From positions 50,543,323-50,607,322 of the forward strand of contig BTPG01000004.1 in the NCBI GenBank assembly GCA_036245525.1: a stretch of 64,000 nucleotides of DNA. The letters run 5' to 3'. This DNA comes from Semisulcospira habei (taxonomy: Eukaryota > Mollusca > Gastropoda > Semisulcospiridae). Below, piece by piece: positions 1 to 11,900 of the stretch (position 1 is its first letter; each line of letters starts with the position of its first letter). The notes under the pieces are model-generated. The model was not told the origin of the DNA and did not search any database. It saw only the letters and a program-made list of their open reading frames with translations. A program made the position numbers and the translations under genes.

Positions 1-742
1 TTCGTGGCACGGCCAGTTCCTCCACACGGATTGGACTCTGCGACCGGACATCTTTCAGATGATCTGCGCTCACTGGGAGACTCCCATGATCGACCTCTTC
101 GCCATGAGGTGGAATCGCCAACTTCCCTCTTCGTCTCCCCTATTCCAGACCCCCTCACCTGGGCAGTCGACGTGCTCTCCATTCCTTGGGCGGACTCATC
201 GCTTATGCGTATCCCCCGACGGTACTAGTCCCCAAAGTCCTGCTCAAGCTCATGGGATGCGAGGCGGTGATGTTGCTGGTGGCCCCATTCTCCTAGAACA
301 TCTTGGACCACCGACCTACTCAGTCTTGCCACAGGACCTCCCCGCTGCTCCCCACCCCGAGCACGTTGCTCAAGCAACCCCGCCAGTCGCTGTTCCATCC
401 ATGCCCGGAGCGGCTTCTCCTTCATGCCTGGAGATTGTGCGGCAAGCCCTCGCTGCTAGAGGCTTCTTGAATGCAGCAGTGGAGGCGATCGCTACTGCCC
501 ACAGACCATCGACCAGACGCGCCTACAAGGGAAAGTAGCAAGTACTACGGTCCTGGTGTGCTGGTCAGCACCTCTCCCCCACTGAACTGACTACCCCTCA
601 GCTCGCCGAGTTCTTCCTCTGGCTCTTTGGCGACCAGGGATTAGCCCCCATCACGATCAGAGGATACCTGTCCATGATTGCGGACACCTACTGAAACCTG
701 GGCCGTCTGGACCATGGCGAATGCTAAGACCTCGCCGACCTT

Positions 743-1490
743 ATGGCACACTTTGGCCTCCAGCGCCCGGTTCCCCACTCACTGATTCCATGCTGGGACC
801 TGCCCTGGGTACTGACGTGGCTGAATTCAGACCGATTCGAACCGCTCCACTTGGCCCGGTTTGCGGATGTGACTCGGAAGACCTGCTTTCTGTTGGCCCT
901 TGCCACGGCGGCCCGAGTAAGCGAGCTACATGCACTCTCAGCGCGCCCGGCCTGCATGCAGTTCAGGACGGATGGCTCCATGCAGCTCCTCACTGACCCG
1001 TCCTTCCTCGCCAAGACTAGGTCTCCCTTGACCGCGCCCCAGGTGATCACCATACGGCTGCTAAAGGGAGTGAACTTTCCCCGGGAGTCCAGGCAGCAAG
1101 ATCCAGTGCGCGCCCTGTGCGTCTATATACGCAGATCCAAGCCCGTCCGGAGGGGACGGTCCCGCCTCTTTCTGCCACTGGCCCCAGGCAGAACTGACAT
1201 TACAGCCCAGACAATATCTTCCTGGCTACGCTGGGTCATATGGTCCGCCTACCAGGACCTCTCCACAGAGGGAGCTAAGAGGCTAAGGATCCGCGCACAC
1301 GAGAGAGCCATGGCCACAAGCGTCGCCTTTGACCGCAACTGTGCCGTCTGAGACATTGTGGCAGCTGTGGGCTGGCGGGCAGAATCCACCTTCGCCCGCT
1401 TCTACCTCCGGGATCTGGCAGGCCAGCGAGACAACCTCGCACTGGTGGGGGACATCGCTGCAGCGCAACACTCCTTCCCGGCGCCACAGG
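743..1490 (+). pseudogene. Tyrosine recombinase of DIRS-like element A (decayed)
   Basis: The segment [20 protein letters not shown] begins the catalytic domain. The conserved Arg lies in RVSEL and the Tyr in ARFYLRDL near 1400. The box between them, which carries His and the second Arg, has lost one residue, and a TGA follows CAV. The enzyme should cut and rejoin the circular cDNA during DIRS integration; this copy should be inactive. Confidence 0.8.
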
Positions 1491-1597
1491 TAATATTTAG
1501 CTGAAATTGTTGGGAGTTGCTCTTAGGAGGGCGGGTCTGGCTAAAGTCGTTTTACAGGGGGTAATCTTTTGGGCGGCACCCTCATCCTTTTCGTAAT

Positions 1598-1700
1598 TCT
1601 TCCATATAGTAATGTCATCGGTAAAGTTTTTGAGGAAACAAAGGAATTTTTCTCTAAAATGTATTTTTTTGAAAAATACTTACTGATGACTCTACTCGGA
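1598..1700 (+). repeat. Internal complementary region of DIRS-like A
   Basis: It joins a sequence of the left-end type (TCGGTAAAGTTTTTGAGGAA) to one of the right-end type (GAAAAATACTTACTGATGAC). This matches the DIRS circular-junction arrangement. Confidence 0.75.
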
Positions 1701-2049
1701 GGACCCTCCCACCTGCCCTGCTTGCCGCTGGTAAGCTCAGCATTTCCGACTGGTGTGACACCATGTGGCACGTGACCTGATGGGCAGGGACGGGAAGCTA
1801 CTCACGGCCCTGGTTCAGTCCCCTGAGTTGCCTCCCTGGTTGTGTATGAACACAACAGGTTCTTAGGCTGAAATTAAGTAAGCTAGTAGACACTTCCATA
1901 TGGTAATGTCATCGGTAAGTATTTTTTGAAAAAAATACATTTTAGAGAAAACTTCATTTTTCCTTTGTTCTTGCTTCTTTTTTTTTTGTTTGTTTAATAA
2001 GTGAAAGGTGATCCGGCCGATGTCAGCTGTAGCTGGTTTCCTCATAACG

Positions 2050-2145
2050 TGCCTGTTTGGCTGTCGGCGGCAGTTTTTGTCACGACGATCGCAGCAGGAA
2101 TCATCATGACAAAAAATGCTACTGGCAGCCAGTGGGTCAACTGTG
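2050..2145. repeat. Palindromic element, family E
   Basis: The arms carry TTTGGCTGTCGGCGGCAGTT and its near complement around a CAGGAATCATCATGAC loop. Related copies occur at 48737-48833, 48822-48910 and 57956-58047. Confidence 0.6.
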
Positions 2146-2163
2146 AGAAACTCCAGTAACTAA

Positions 2164-2378
2164 CTACACCCATTTAGCCCCAAATCCCTACAGCAGGAGA
2201 TGGATGGACCATGATAATTCAAGGGTAGTGCCAGATGAGCTTGGTGCCTTCAGGCGCCAAGCTCATCTGGCACTACCCTTGAATTATCATGGTCCATCCA
2301 TCTCCTGCAACAGGTACACAGTCTTTAACTAGCACCTCAAAAATTTGGGAAAAGTGGTCTAGGGGTTAAATGGGTTAA
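2164..2378. repeat. TTAA-type hairpin MITE, family A (copy 1)
   Basis: Core palindrome at 2209-2293 (ATAATTCAAGGGTAGTGCCA and its complement around a GGCGCC centre). Outer ends read ACACCCATTTAGCCCC and GGGGTTAAATGGGTTAA. Confidence 0.75.
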
Positions 2379-2439
2379 CGTGCCACACAGAGTTGATGTC
2401 CACACAGATGAGATGCCCAGGTTTTGTACGTTGTTTGCT

Positions 2440-2530
2440 TGCAAGCAAAAAGACCTTGGCCCACACACAGCTGTGTGCGGGGCCAACTCAGGCAGATAGC
2501 ACAAGGTCTTTGGCTGATGTTGACCACATA
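2440..2530. repeat. Palindrome, family H
   Basis: The arms surround CACACAGCTGTGTG; flanks read AAAGACCTTGGCCC and GGGGCC. Relatives are at 20545-20640, 49395-49470, 51955-52045 and 59440-59530. Confidence 0.5.
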
Positions 2531-2807
2531 ACCTTTTCTGCACTAGTTTAGATTTATTTTTTGTACATCACTGCATGTGTGTCTCTCTTCTAATGATGTC
2601 ACTAGTTTGCATTGTTTGTTACACTCACGTTTCATGTTATGGGAGAAATAATGATGAATATCAGCTGGCTTGTAAAAATTGTTATTGCAACCTCCATCAG
2701 AGTTTGGGTGAGGTGTTTCCTGCAGGAATAAACACTTTCTATGGATTTTATGTGTATGTTTGTTTGTGTGTGTGCACTGATTTGTTGAGGTTTCCGTCTG
2801 TCTACAG

Positions 2808-2905
2808 TCGACGCGATGATAACGTACAATGATCTTGACCGCTGCCTCCCAAGCTTGCATCGTGAGATGGTGAAATATCTCATGCACATTGGCAATAATG
2901 TCAAG
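2808..2905 (+). CDS. Exon 1 in window of helical-repeat protein
   Basis: The exon lies between a TCTACAG acceptor and a GTAAAG donor and encodes DAMITYNDLDRCLPSLHREM followed by VKYLMHIGNNVK. It opens with two bases of a split codon and ends in phase 0. Confidence 0.65.
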
Positions 2906-5900
2906 GTAAAGGAGTATGGGAATAAGACATTTTTAAACATTTTTTTTATAAGTTCCTATTTAATCCATATCATACTGAGGCTAAAAGCTTCAAATTTGTA
3001 CACTGCCCATATACAAGCTACATTATAGTACTTACAGATAAAGATCTATGGCTTTAGTTCAAGGGTGGTGCCAGAGTAGCTTGGTGCCTAGAGGCGCCAA
3101 GCTATTCTGGTACTGCCCTTGAACTATTTTAGTCAAACTTATTTCACACACTTGTGTATTCCGAATGATAAGGGTTATTTCTCAGGTGTTGTGCATGCAT
3201 GTGACTGTCTGTATGCACACATTTGTCCATGTGTGTACAGAAATAGAATTTTTCCCACTGTCAGCACAGTGTCCTTAGTTTAACTTTTAAGCTCCCAGAA
3301 CTACATAACTTCCATTCGATAGAATGGAAGTCATTTAGTTCTGTGAATTTAAGAGTTAATCCATGTGTGTACAGGAATTGAATTTCTCTCACCGTCAGCA
3401 CAGTGTCCTTTAACTTTTAAACTCCCAGAACTAAATGACTTCCATTCTATCGAATGGAAGTCATTTAGTTCTGGGAGTTTAAGAGTTTTTGCGAATGATA
3501 ATTACATGGATACATTTTGCGTTGTCTATTGTCTCTCTGCACATGTCCCTGTTTCTGCCAAGGCACGGGAAGTGACTGTGGCCCACATCAACAGCCCTGT
3601 GACTCGCGACCCCGTGAATTATATCCACCTGCACCATCTGCAGTCGTTGATTCCTGAGGAAGAGCGGACGGACCTTGAGCCTCGGTATACTCTGGACCAT
3701 GCACTTACAATGTGAGTTTTACTTGTGTAGTTAACCCCTTGACTGCTTGAGAATATGGGTAATTGAAAAACACCCAACTGCAAGAGGTATCGATCCTCAT
3801 GAGCCCCTCTCCCCAGCAGTTGCAAGTGCTCATGTGGATCTATGCCTTTTGCTGAAATAATTTTCCTTCCAACAGCTACGGATTTTTTATTTTGAGTTTA
3901 CAGTGAGTTCAAAAACGCAATCTGCATCCATTGGCAGTGACGAGATCAGCTTGTGCACACCCATATAGTGCCTCAATCTGCATCCATTGGCAGTGACGAG
4001 GTGAACTTGTGCACACCCATATAGTGCCACAATCTGCATCCATTGGCAGTGACGAGGTGAACTTGTGCACACCCATATAGTGCCACAATCTGCATCCATT
4101 GGCAGTGACGAGGTGAACTTGTGCACACCCATATAGTGCCTCAATCTGCATCCATTGGCAGTGACGAGATCAGCTTGTGCACACCCATATAGTGCCTCAA
4201 TCTGCATCCATTGGCAGTGACGAGGTGAACTTGTGCACACCCATATAGTGCCACAATCTGCATCCATTGGCAGTGACGAGATCAGCTTGTGCACACCCAT
4301 ATAGTGCCACAATCTGCATCCATTGGCAGTGACGAGGTGAACTTGTGCACACCCATATAGTGCCTCAATCTGCATCCATTGGCAGTGACGAGGTGAACTT
4401 GTGCACACCCATATAGTGCCTCAATCTGCATCCATTGGCAGTGACGAGGTGAACTTGTGCACACCCATATAGTGCCACAATCTGCATCCATTGGCAGTGA
4501 CGAGGTGAACTTGTGCACACCCATATAGTGCCACAATCTGCATCCATTGGCAGTGACGAGGTGAACTTGTGCACACCCATATAGTGCCTCAATCTGCATC
4601 CATTGGCAGTGACGAGATCAGCTTGTGCACACCCATATAGTGCCACAATCTGCATCCGTTGGCAGTGACGAGGTCAGCTTGTGCACACCCATATAGTGCC
4701 ACAATCTGCATCCATTGGCAGTGACGAGATCAGCTTGTGCACACCCATATAGTGCCACAATCTGCATCCATTGGCAGTGACGAGATCAACTTGTGCACAC
4801 CCATATAGTGCCACAATCTGCATCCATTGGCAGTGACAAGGTGAACTTGTGCACACCCATATAGTGCCACAATCTGCATCCATTGGCAGTGACGAGGTGA
4901 ACTTGTGCACACCCATATAGTGCCTCAATCTGCATCCATTGGCAGTGACGAGGTGAACTTGTGCACACCCATATAGTGCCACAATCTGCATCCATTGGCA
5001 GTGACGAGGTGAACTTGTGCACACCCATATAGTGCCTCAATCTGCATCCATTGGCAGTGACGAGGTGAACTTGTGCACACCCATATAGTGCCACAATCTG
5101 CATCCATTGGCAGTGACGAGATCAGCTTGTGCACACCCATATAGTGCCACAATCTGCATCCGTTGGCAGTGACGAGGTCAGCTTGTGCACACCCATATAG
5201 TGCCACAATCTGCATCCATTGGCAGTGACGAGATCAGCTTGTGCACACCCATATAGTGCCACAATCTGCATCCATTGGCAGTGACGAGATCAACTTGTGC
5301 ACACCCATATAGTGCCACAATCTGCATCCATTGGCAGTGACGAGATCAACTTGTGCACACCCATATAGTGCCACAATCTGCATCCATTGGCAGTGACGAG
5401 ATCAGCTTGTGCACACCCATATAGTGCCACAATCTGCATCCATTGGCAGTGACGAGATCAACTTGTGCACACCCATATAGTGCCACAATCTGCATCCATT
5501 GGCAGTGACGAGATCAGCTTGTGCACACCCATATAGTGCCACAATCTGCATCCATTGGCAGTGACGAGGTGAACTTGTGCACACCCATATAGTGCCTCAA
5601 TCTGCATCCATTGGCAGTGACGAGGTGAACTTGTGCACACCCATATAGTGCCTCAATCTGCATCCATTGGCAGTGACGAGGTGAACTTGTGCACACCCAT
5701 ATAGTGCCACAATCTGCATCCATTGGCAGTGACGAGGTGAACTTGTGCACACCCATATAGTGCCACAATCTGCATCCATTGGCAGTGACGAGGTGAACTT
5801 GTGCACACCCATATAGTGCCTCAATCTGCATCCATTGGCAGTGACGAGATCAGCTTGTGCACACCCATATAGTGCCACAATCTGCATCCGTTGGCAGTGA

Positions 5901-8900
5901 CGAGGTGAACTTGTGCACACCCATATAGTGCCACAATCTGCATCCATTGGCAGTGACGAGATCAGCTTGTGCACACCCATATAGTGCCACAATCTGCATC
6001 CATTGGCAGTGACGAGGTGAACTTGTGCACACCCATATAGTGCCACAATCTGCATCCATTGGCAGTGACGAGATCAACTTGTGCACACCCATATAGTGCC
6101 TCAATCTGCATCCATTGGCAGTGACGAGATCAGCTTGTGCACACCCATATAGTGCCACAATCTGCATCCATTGGCAGTGACGAGATCAACTTGTGCACAC
6201 CCATATAGTGCCTCAATCTGCATCCATTGGCAGTGACGAGATCAGCTTGTGCACACCCATATAGTGCCACAATCTGCATCCGTTGGCAGTGACGAGGTCA
6301 GCTTGTGCACACCCATATAGTGCCACAATCTGCATCCATTGGCAGTGACGAGATCAGCTTGTGCACACCCATATAGTGCCACAATCTGCATCCATTGGCA
6401 GTGACGAGATCAACTTGTGCACACCCATATAGTGCCACAATCTGCATCCATTGGCAGTGACGAGATCAACTTGTGCACACCCATATAGTGCCACAATCTG
6501 CATCCATTGGCAGTGACGAGATCAGCTTGTGCACACCCATATAGTGCCACAATCTGCATCCATTGGCAGTGACGAGATCAACTTGTGCACACCCATATAG
6601 TGCCACAATCTGCATCCATTGGCAGTGACGAGATCAACTTGTGCACACCCATATAGTGCCACAATCTGCATCCATTGGCAGTGACGAGGTCAGCTTGTGC
6701 ACACCCATATAGTGCCACAATCTGTATCCATTGGCAGTGACGAGATCAACTTGTGCACACCCATATAGTGCCTCAATCTGCATCCATTGGCAGTGACGAT
6801 GTGAACTTGTGCACACCCATATAGTGCCACAATCTGCATCCATTGGCAGTGACGAGATCAACTTGTGCACACCCATATAGTGCCACAATCTGCATCCATT
6901 GGCAGTGACGAGATCAACTTGTGCACACCCATATAGTGCCTCAATCTGCATCCATTGGCAGTGACGAGATCAACTTGTGCACACCCATATAGTGCCACAA
7001 TCTGCATCCATTGGCAGTGACGAGGTGAACTTGTGCACACCCATATAGTGCCACAATCTGCATCCATTGGCAGTGACGAGATCAACTTGTGCACACCCAT
7101 ATAGTGCCTCAATCTGCATCCATTGGCATTGACGAGGTCAACTTGTGCACACCCATATAGTGCCACAATCTGCATCCATTGGCAGTGACGAGGTGAACTT
7201 GTGCACACCCATATAGTGCCTCACAATTTTCAGAGATGTCTTTGAAGATGGATCAGTAATGATAATTCAAGGGTACTGCCAGATTAGCTTGGCTCCTTCA
7301 GGCGCCAAGCTAATCTGGCACTACCCTTGAGCTATCTTGTCTGGTCCTCCTGCTGTGGTGTCCCAAGGGTAAGTGTGTTAATTCAAACTCTAAAAGCATA
7401 TTGTGCACTTTAATTTTATAACTTTGACACAGTAACCCATATCATACTGAGGCTAAAAGCTTCAAATTTGTACACTGCCATATGCAAGCTATATTATAGT
7501 ACTTACAGATAAGGATATAGACCAATGGCTTTAGTTTAAGGGTAGGGCCACTACCCTTGAACTGTTTAGTCAAACTTATTTTACACACTGGTGTATTCCA
7601 AATGATGACGGAATCCCGCTAGAGATCTGGAAACATGGAGGCCCAGCACTGCACAAGCTCCACAACCTTTTTCTCTGCTGCTGGGAGAAAGGAACACTAC
7701 CAAAGGATCTCCGTGATGCAGTCATCATCACCCTGTACAAGAACAAAGGCGAGAAGTCTGCCTGCTCTAATTATCGTGGAATTACCCTGCTGTCCATTGC
7801 CGGGAAAATTCTCGCAAGGCTGCTCCTGAATCGGCTGGTACCTGCCATCGCTGAAGACCACCTCCCAGAGGGCCAGTGTGGCTTCAGAGCCAACAGGAGC
7901 ACCACTGACGTGGTCTTTGTGCTGAGACAGCTTCAGGAGAAGTGCCGCGAGCAGAACAAAGGGCTGTACGTAACGTTTGTCGACCTAACAAAAGCATTTG
8001 ACACTGTGAGCAGGCAAGGCATGTGGCAGATCCTGGAGTGACTTGGCTGTCCCCCAAAGTTCCTCAGCATGATGTCTAGCTCCACGAGGACCAGCAAGGC
8101 CAGGTCAGACTCAACAGTGACCTCTCAGAACCATTCCCCATTCTCAACGATGTGAAGCTGGGCTGCGTGCTGGCACCGACCCTCTTCATCATCTTTTTTA
8201 GCATGATGTTGAAGCAGGCCACAGTGGACCTCGACGATGACGATGCAGTGTACATCAGGTATCATCTCGATGGCAGCCTGTTCAACCTCAGACGACTGCA
8301 GGCCCACACCAAAACCCTAGACCGACTGATTCGTGAGCTGTTCTTTGCTGATGATGCTGCCCGCGTTGCACACACAGAGAGAGCCTTGCAGCGCATTACG
8401 TCCTGCTTCGCAGATGCTGCCCGGCTCGTTGGACTCGAGGTCAGTTTGAAAAAGACAGAGGTCTTTCATCAGCCGGCACACAAGGAAGAGCATCGCCCTC
8501 CCCACATCACCATTGGCGAGTCCGAACTGAAGTCTGTACACCAGTTTACCTACCTTGGCTGCATCATCACGTCAGACGCCAAGCTGGACAAGGAGCTGGA
8601 CAAGAGGCTGGCAAAAGCGAACAGTGCTTTCGGGCGACTATTCAAGCGGGTGTGGCACAATCAACAGCTGAAAAAAGGCACCAAGATCAGCGTGTACAGA
8701 GCTGTCATCCTCACCACCCTGCTGTACGGTTCCGAGTCCTGGGCCCTCTACCGCAGCCAACTACGACTCCTCGAACGCTTTCACCAGCGCTGCCTGCATA
8801 CCATCCTCAGCATTCACTGGAGTGACTATGTCACCAACGTCGAGGTCCTTGAACAGGCGGAAACTGTGAGCATCGAGGCTTTAGTGACTGGGCTGACAGA

Positions 8901-11900
8901 CTGCAGTTGTGTTTAGTGTTGTTTTAACCTGTGATTACTTGTGTGTAACCTTTTCATAAGGCATGAGTAATTCGTAAGGGTTTTGATGTTGTCCAGGATT
9001 TATTTTGTGTACTCGTGTAATTAAGGGTTGAGAAGATCCATGTCTTCCTTGGTTACAAAGGGGTTGTGAAGCTTGTGCTGAAGTTCTGCTAGAATTTTTC
9101 TACTTGATGTATTTACAGTCAAACTAAGTATGGATTGTAGTCACGTACCCCTCAGTTGTGTTGTGATTTTGTGCTGCTGTGATTTTGATACTTTGGTATG
9201 TACAGTAGCAGTGTTGTGAGACCACGCCTCTCCTCTTATCTTTTTTGGTGCTAGACATAAGAGAATTTTCTTGTTTAGTACCATGATTTGCACTATGTGT
9301 GTTACCGCGAGGACGCAGCTACTAGAAAGAGGGGATGTGACGAGCTGTGTTTTGTATATGTTTTAATATTATATTTTATTACGTCACCCCTCTAGTCAAT
9401 GGTCAATACATTATAGCATGATTTTGCGCGGCCGGTTGTCACATAGCTGCTGAGTGTGGGTTCTGACAGGTGACCTAATTAGCTTCCAGTCTTAGCCTGG
9501 CTCCCCTTTCCCTTTCCCGCCTAGAGATTTTCCTTTTGTCTGTCCCATCTAAGTTTAGCTGGAAGTGACCAATCATTTAATTAGACCAGTAGTAGACATC
9601 GACCTTGACCCAGTAGCGCCCCCTCGTGTTAGCGTCTCCATGCCAAGAATGCACTTGTAACACCACGACGGAAGCAAGACCTAATTGAGCGTCAAATTAT
9701 TTTCACAAGTTTTGTCTAACTGGGCCTCAGCTCTGTGTACTGCCTCCTTGGTGGGGAATAAAAAATCTCCACAAGGCGCAACATGGCCTCCCTGTCTGTT
9801 TTGTTGTAATCCGCCCCACCACATACCAAACAAACATTCTGGGATAAATGTGCGTGCAACATGTCTTTTATGAGAAACCCTAGACAAAACCCAACGTTGT
9901 GTTTCATTCTCTTGTTACAGTACAACTTTTGAGCCTATGATTTTGGGTCCCCATGAGTGCTTCTAACTTGTTCTAATGAGACAGAAAGGGCTAAATATCA
10001 TTTTTGATCAGTTTATTTCCACAGGATTAGCGATAAACGCAACTTTTTAAAAGGTGATGAGGTCACCAGCACTGGAGAATGATGCAGGAGGTAGTGAAGC
10101 TGAACGCCCAAGTTTTCCGAAAGTCTTTTGAAAACACGAGCCCTCTGAGTCTGTTTGGTACAACACCCGCCCCAGCATGCATTACTTGTCTGAGATTCCG
10201 AATGGGTGTATAGCCCCCAGATTTAAGAATGTCGACCATAGAGCTCAGTATGTGAATCTGTTTTTTTTCCCCCCATCTCTTTCAGATGGCCTGGAAATCC
10301 AAACCTAACACAAAGGAAGATGGTGTGTCACGCTGTGCCTGCAGGAAACCTTGACAGCATTCTAAAGTTGCTGGCGGACATGGGAGAGAACAATCCAGAT
10401 TTTGCAGCCTCAACCTATGAAGTGGGTGCAGATTGGTGCGCGGGAGGTCAGCGAAATGACCTTGCTGCTGAAGTCATGGAGGCTGGCATTCAGAAATACC
10501 CTGATGACGTGGTAGGTTTGCATTTGTGTTTGGTCTTTGTGTTTTCCTTAACCATTTTAATCCTGATGCACTGTTGCTTTATTAAAAAAATGTGACTGTG
10601 ATAGTTCAAGGGTGGTGCCAGAATAGCTTGGCGCCTCAGGCACCAAGCTATTCTGGCACCACCCTTGAACTAAAATGGTTGATCTGTCTTGTAATCTGTA
10701 ATGTAGCCTTCATAAGTATTTAAAAAAAAAATCAGCCTCAGGATGTAATGGGTTAATTACAGATTCTGTCCCATGAGGATTCACTACACTCTGCAACACT
10801 GTTGTAGAACTGTATACCATCATTGATGCCGATACTCGTGTGTGCCTTTTGTACGCCATCTTACAAATTGTGAATACACTTCAGGGTCTGGATCCACGAT
10901 ACAGCATTGCCATATTGTGGGTCCAGGCCTTCACCGAAACCTGTTGTGCACTGATGTGCAAGCATTAAACACACCCTGGATTTAATTATGCATGGGGCAC
11001 CCAAATATCCTTGTGCAGTGTCAGGGACACGCCAAGTGTGTTTGTTGGGATGACCACTTGCCGTTTCTCTGTGTGAGGGCCCTTTGTACACTGACATTCT
11101 CTGCACGTAAAGATCCTTGGGATAGCAGGGAACAGTTTTTCATCTTACCGTGGGTGACAGTATGAAAAATTGAAGACACTGAAAACAGTCCAAGGCAGGA
11201 CCAGCAAGAGACATAAATTCTCATGAGATCCGCAGGGGCTCATGAGAATTTATGCCTTTTGCAGAGAGTACAGGCTAGCTGAAGGGGTGTTGAGTCTGAA
11301 ACAAAAAGCTGAAACTCGACTTTTTGGGGATTTTGAAAAAGCTGAATCAGCCTGTCACCCATGTATTGGGCTCGGGAAGTTCCCCGCGTTGCCTAGCAGC
11401 GTCGGCGCGTCATCCGCCATCTTAAGAGGATAGGATAGCCTTCAGATAGTAGCGAAGTAGTGTTTCAACACGTTTTTCTTCATGTTTCTTGCTCTTCGGA
11501 AACAAACAAAAACAGATTCTGGTTAGCGGTTTCCAACGGTAATGGCAAGACTTACTGTTATTGCCTATAGCACGTCAGGACTTTCCTGACATTGTCCTGA
11601 CAGCAATTTCCCTATGAGGGCCTTAGTCGCGAATCCTTTCAAGATGGCCTCCATGCTAGCGTGATGACGTCAGCTTCCCGAGCCCAGTTACTCACTTCTA
11701 AATGTGTTACATGCACTGTGATATGACATTGATGTCACAAAAGGTGCGCATCCATTTGATTTAACATGAACGCACGGTCTGATCAACTTTATGGCTCCCA
11801 GGTATCACAATGTACTGAGGCTGACCTGTACTTACTGTTGCCTTGCCATCTCACAGAACCTACGAACGAAGCTCTTGGATATATACCGAGATCTTGGCCA

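Larger units (their letters stand above)
1..1960 (+). mobile_element. DIRS-like retrotransposon A, 3' part
   Basis: The left edge of the window cuts the element. Positions 1-540 correspond to the end of the RT/methyltransferase frame (MIDLFAMRWN). From about 470 to 1490 comes a tyrosine recombinase with [13 protein letters not shown] (first catalytic Arg) and FARFYLRDL (nucleophile Tyr). It is broken: W-to-stop changes near 537 and elsewhere, a stop near 1350, and the HEVRAM box has become HERAM (3-nt loss). The internal complementary region is at about 1598-1700 and the terminal inverted repeat at 1720-1960. Confidence 0.85.

Noticed and set aside
2575..2832. 85-codon plus-strand frame ahead of the exon at 2808
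   Set aside because: It crosses a TG-rich pyrimidine tract and the acceptor site and uses a different frame from the exon.
3887..7208. Many minus-strand open frames reading MCTSSPRHCQWMQI... across the 56-bp array
   Set aside because: The unit has no stop in any minus frame and 56 is not a multiple of 3, so all three frames stay open by chance. There is no start context, splice site or conservation to support a protein.
3917..7221. CRISPR-like array (regular short repeats)
   Set aside because: Units are contiguous and alike with no unique spacers, and the genome is eukaryotic.
9681..9925. Small frames around 9700-9900
   Set aside because: Open on both strands without domain features; the stretch is better explained as an LTR-like sequence or plain intron.
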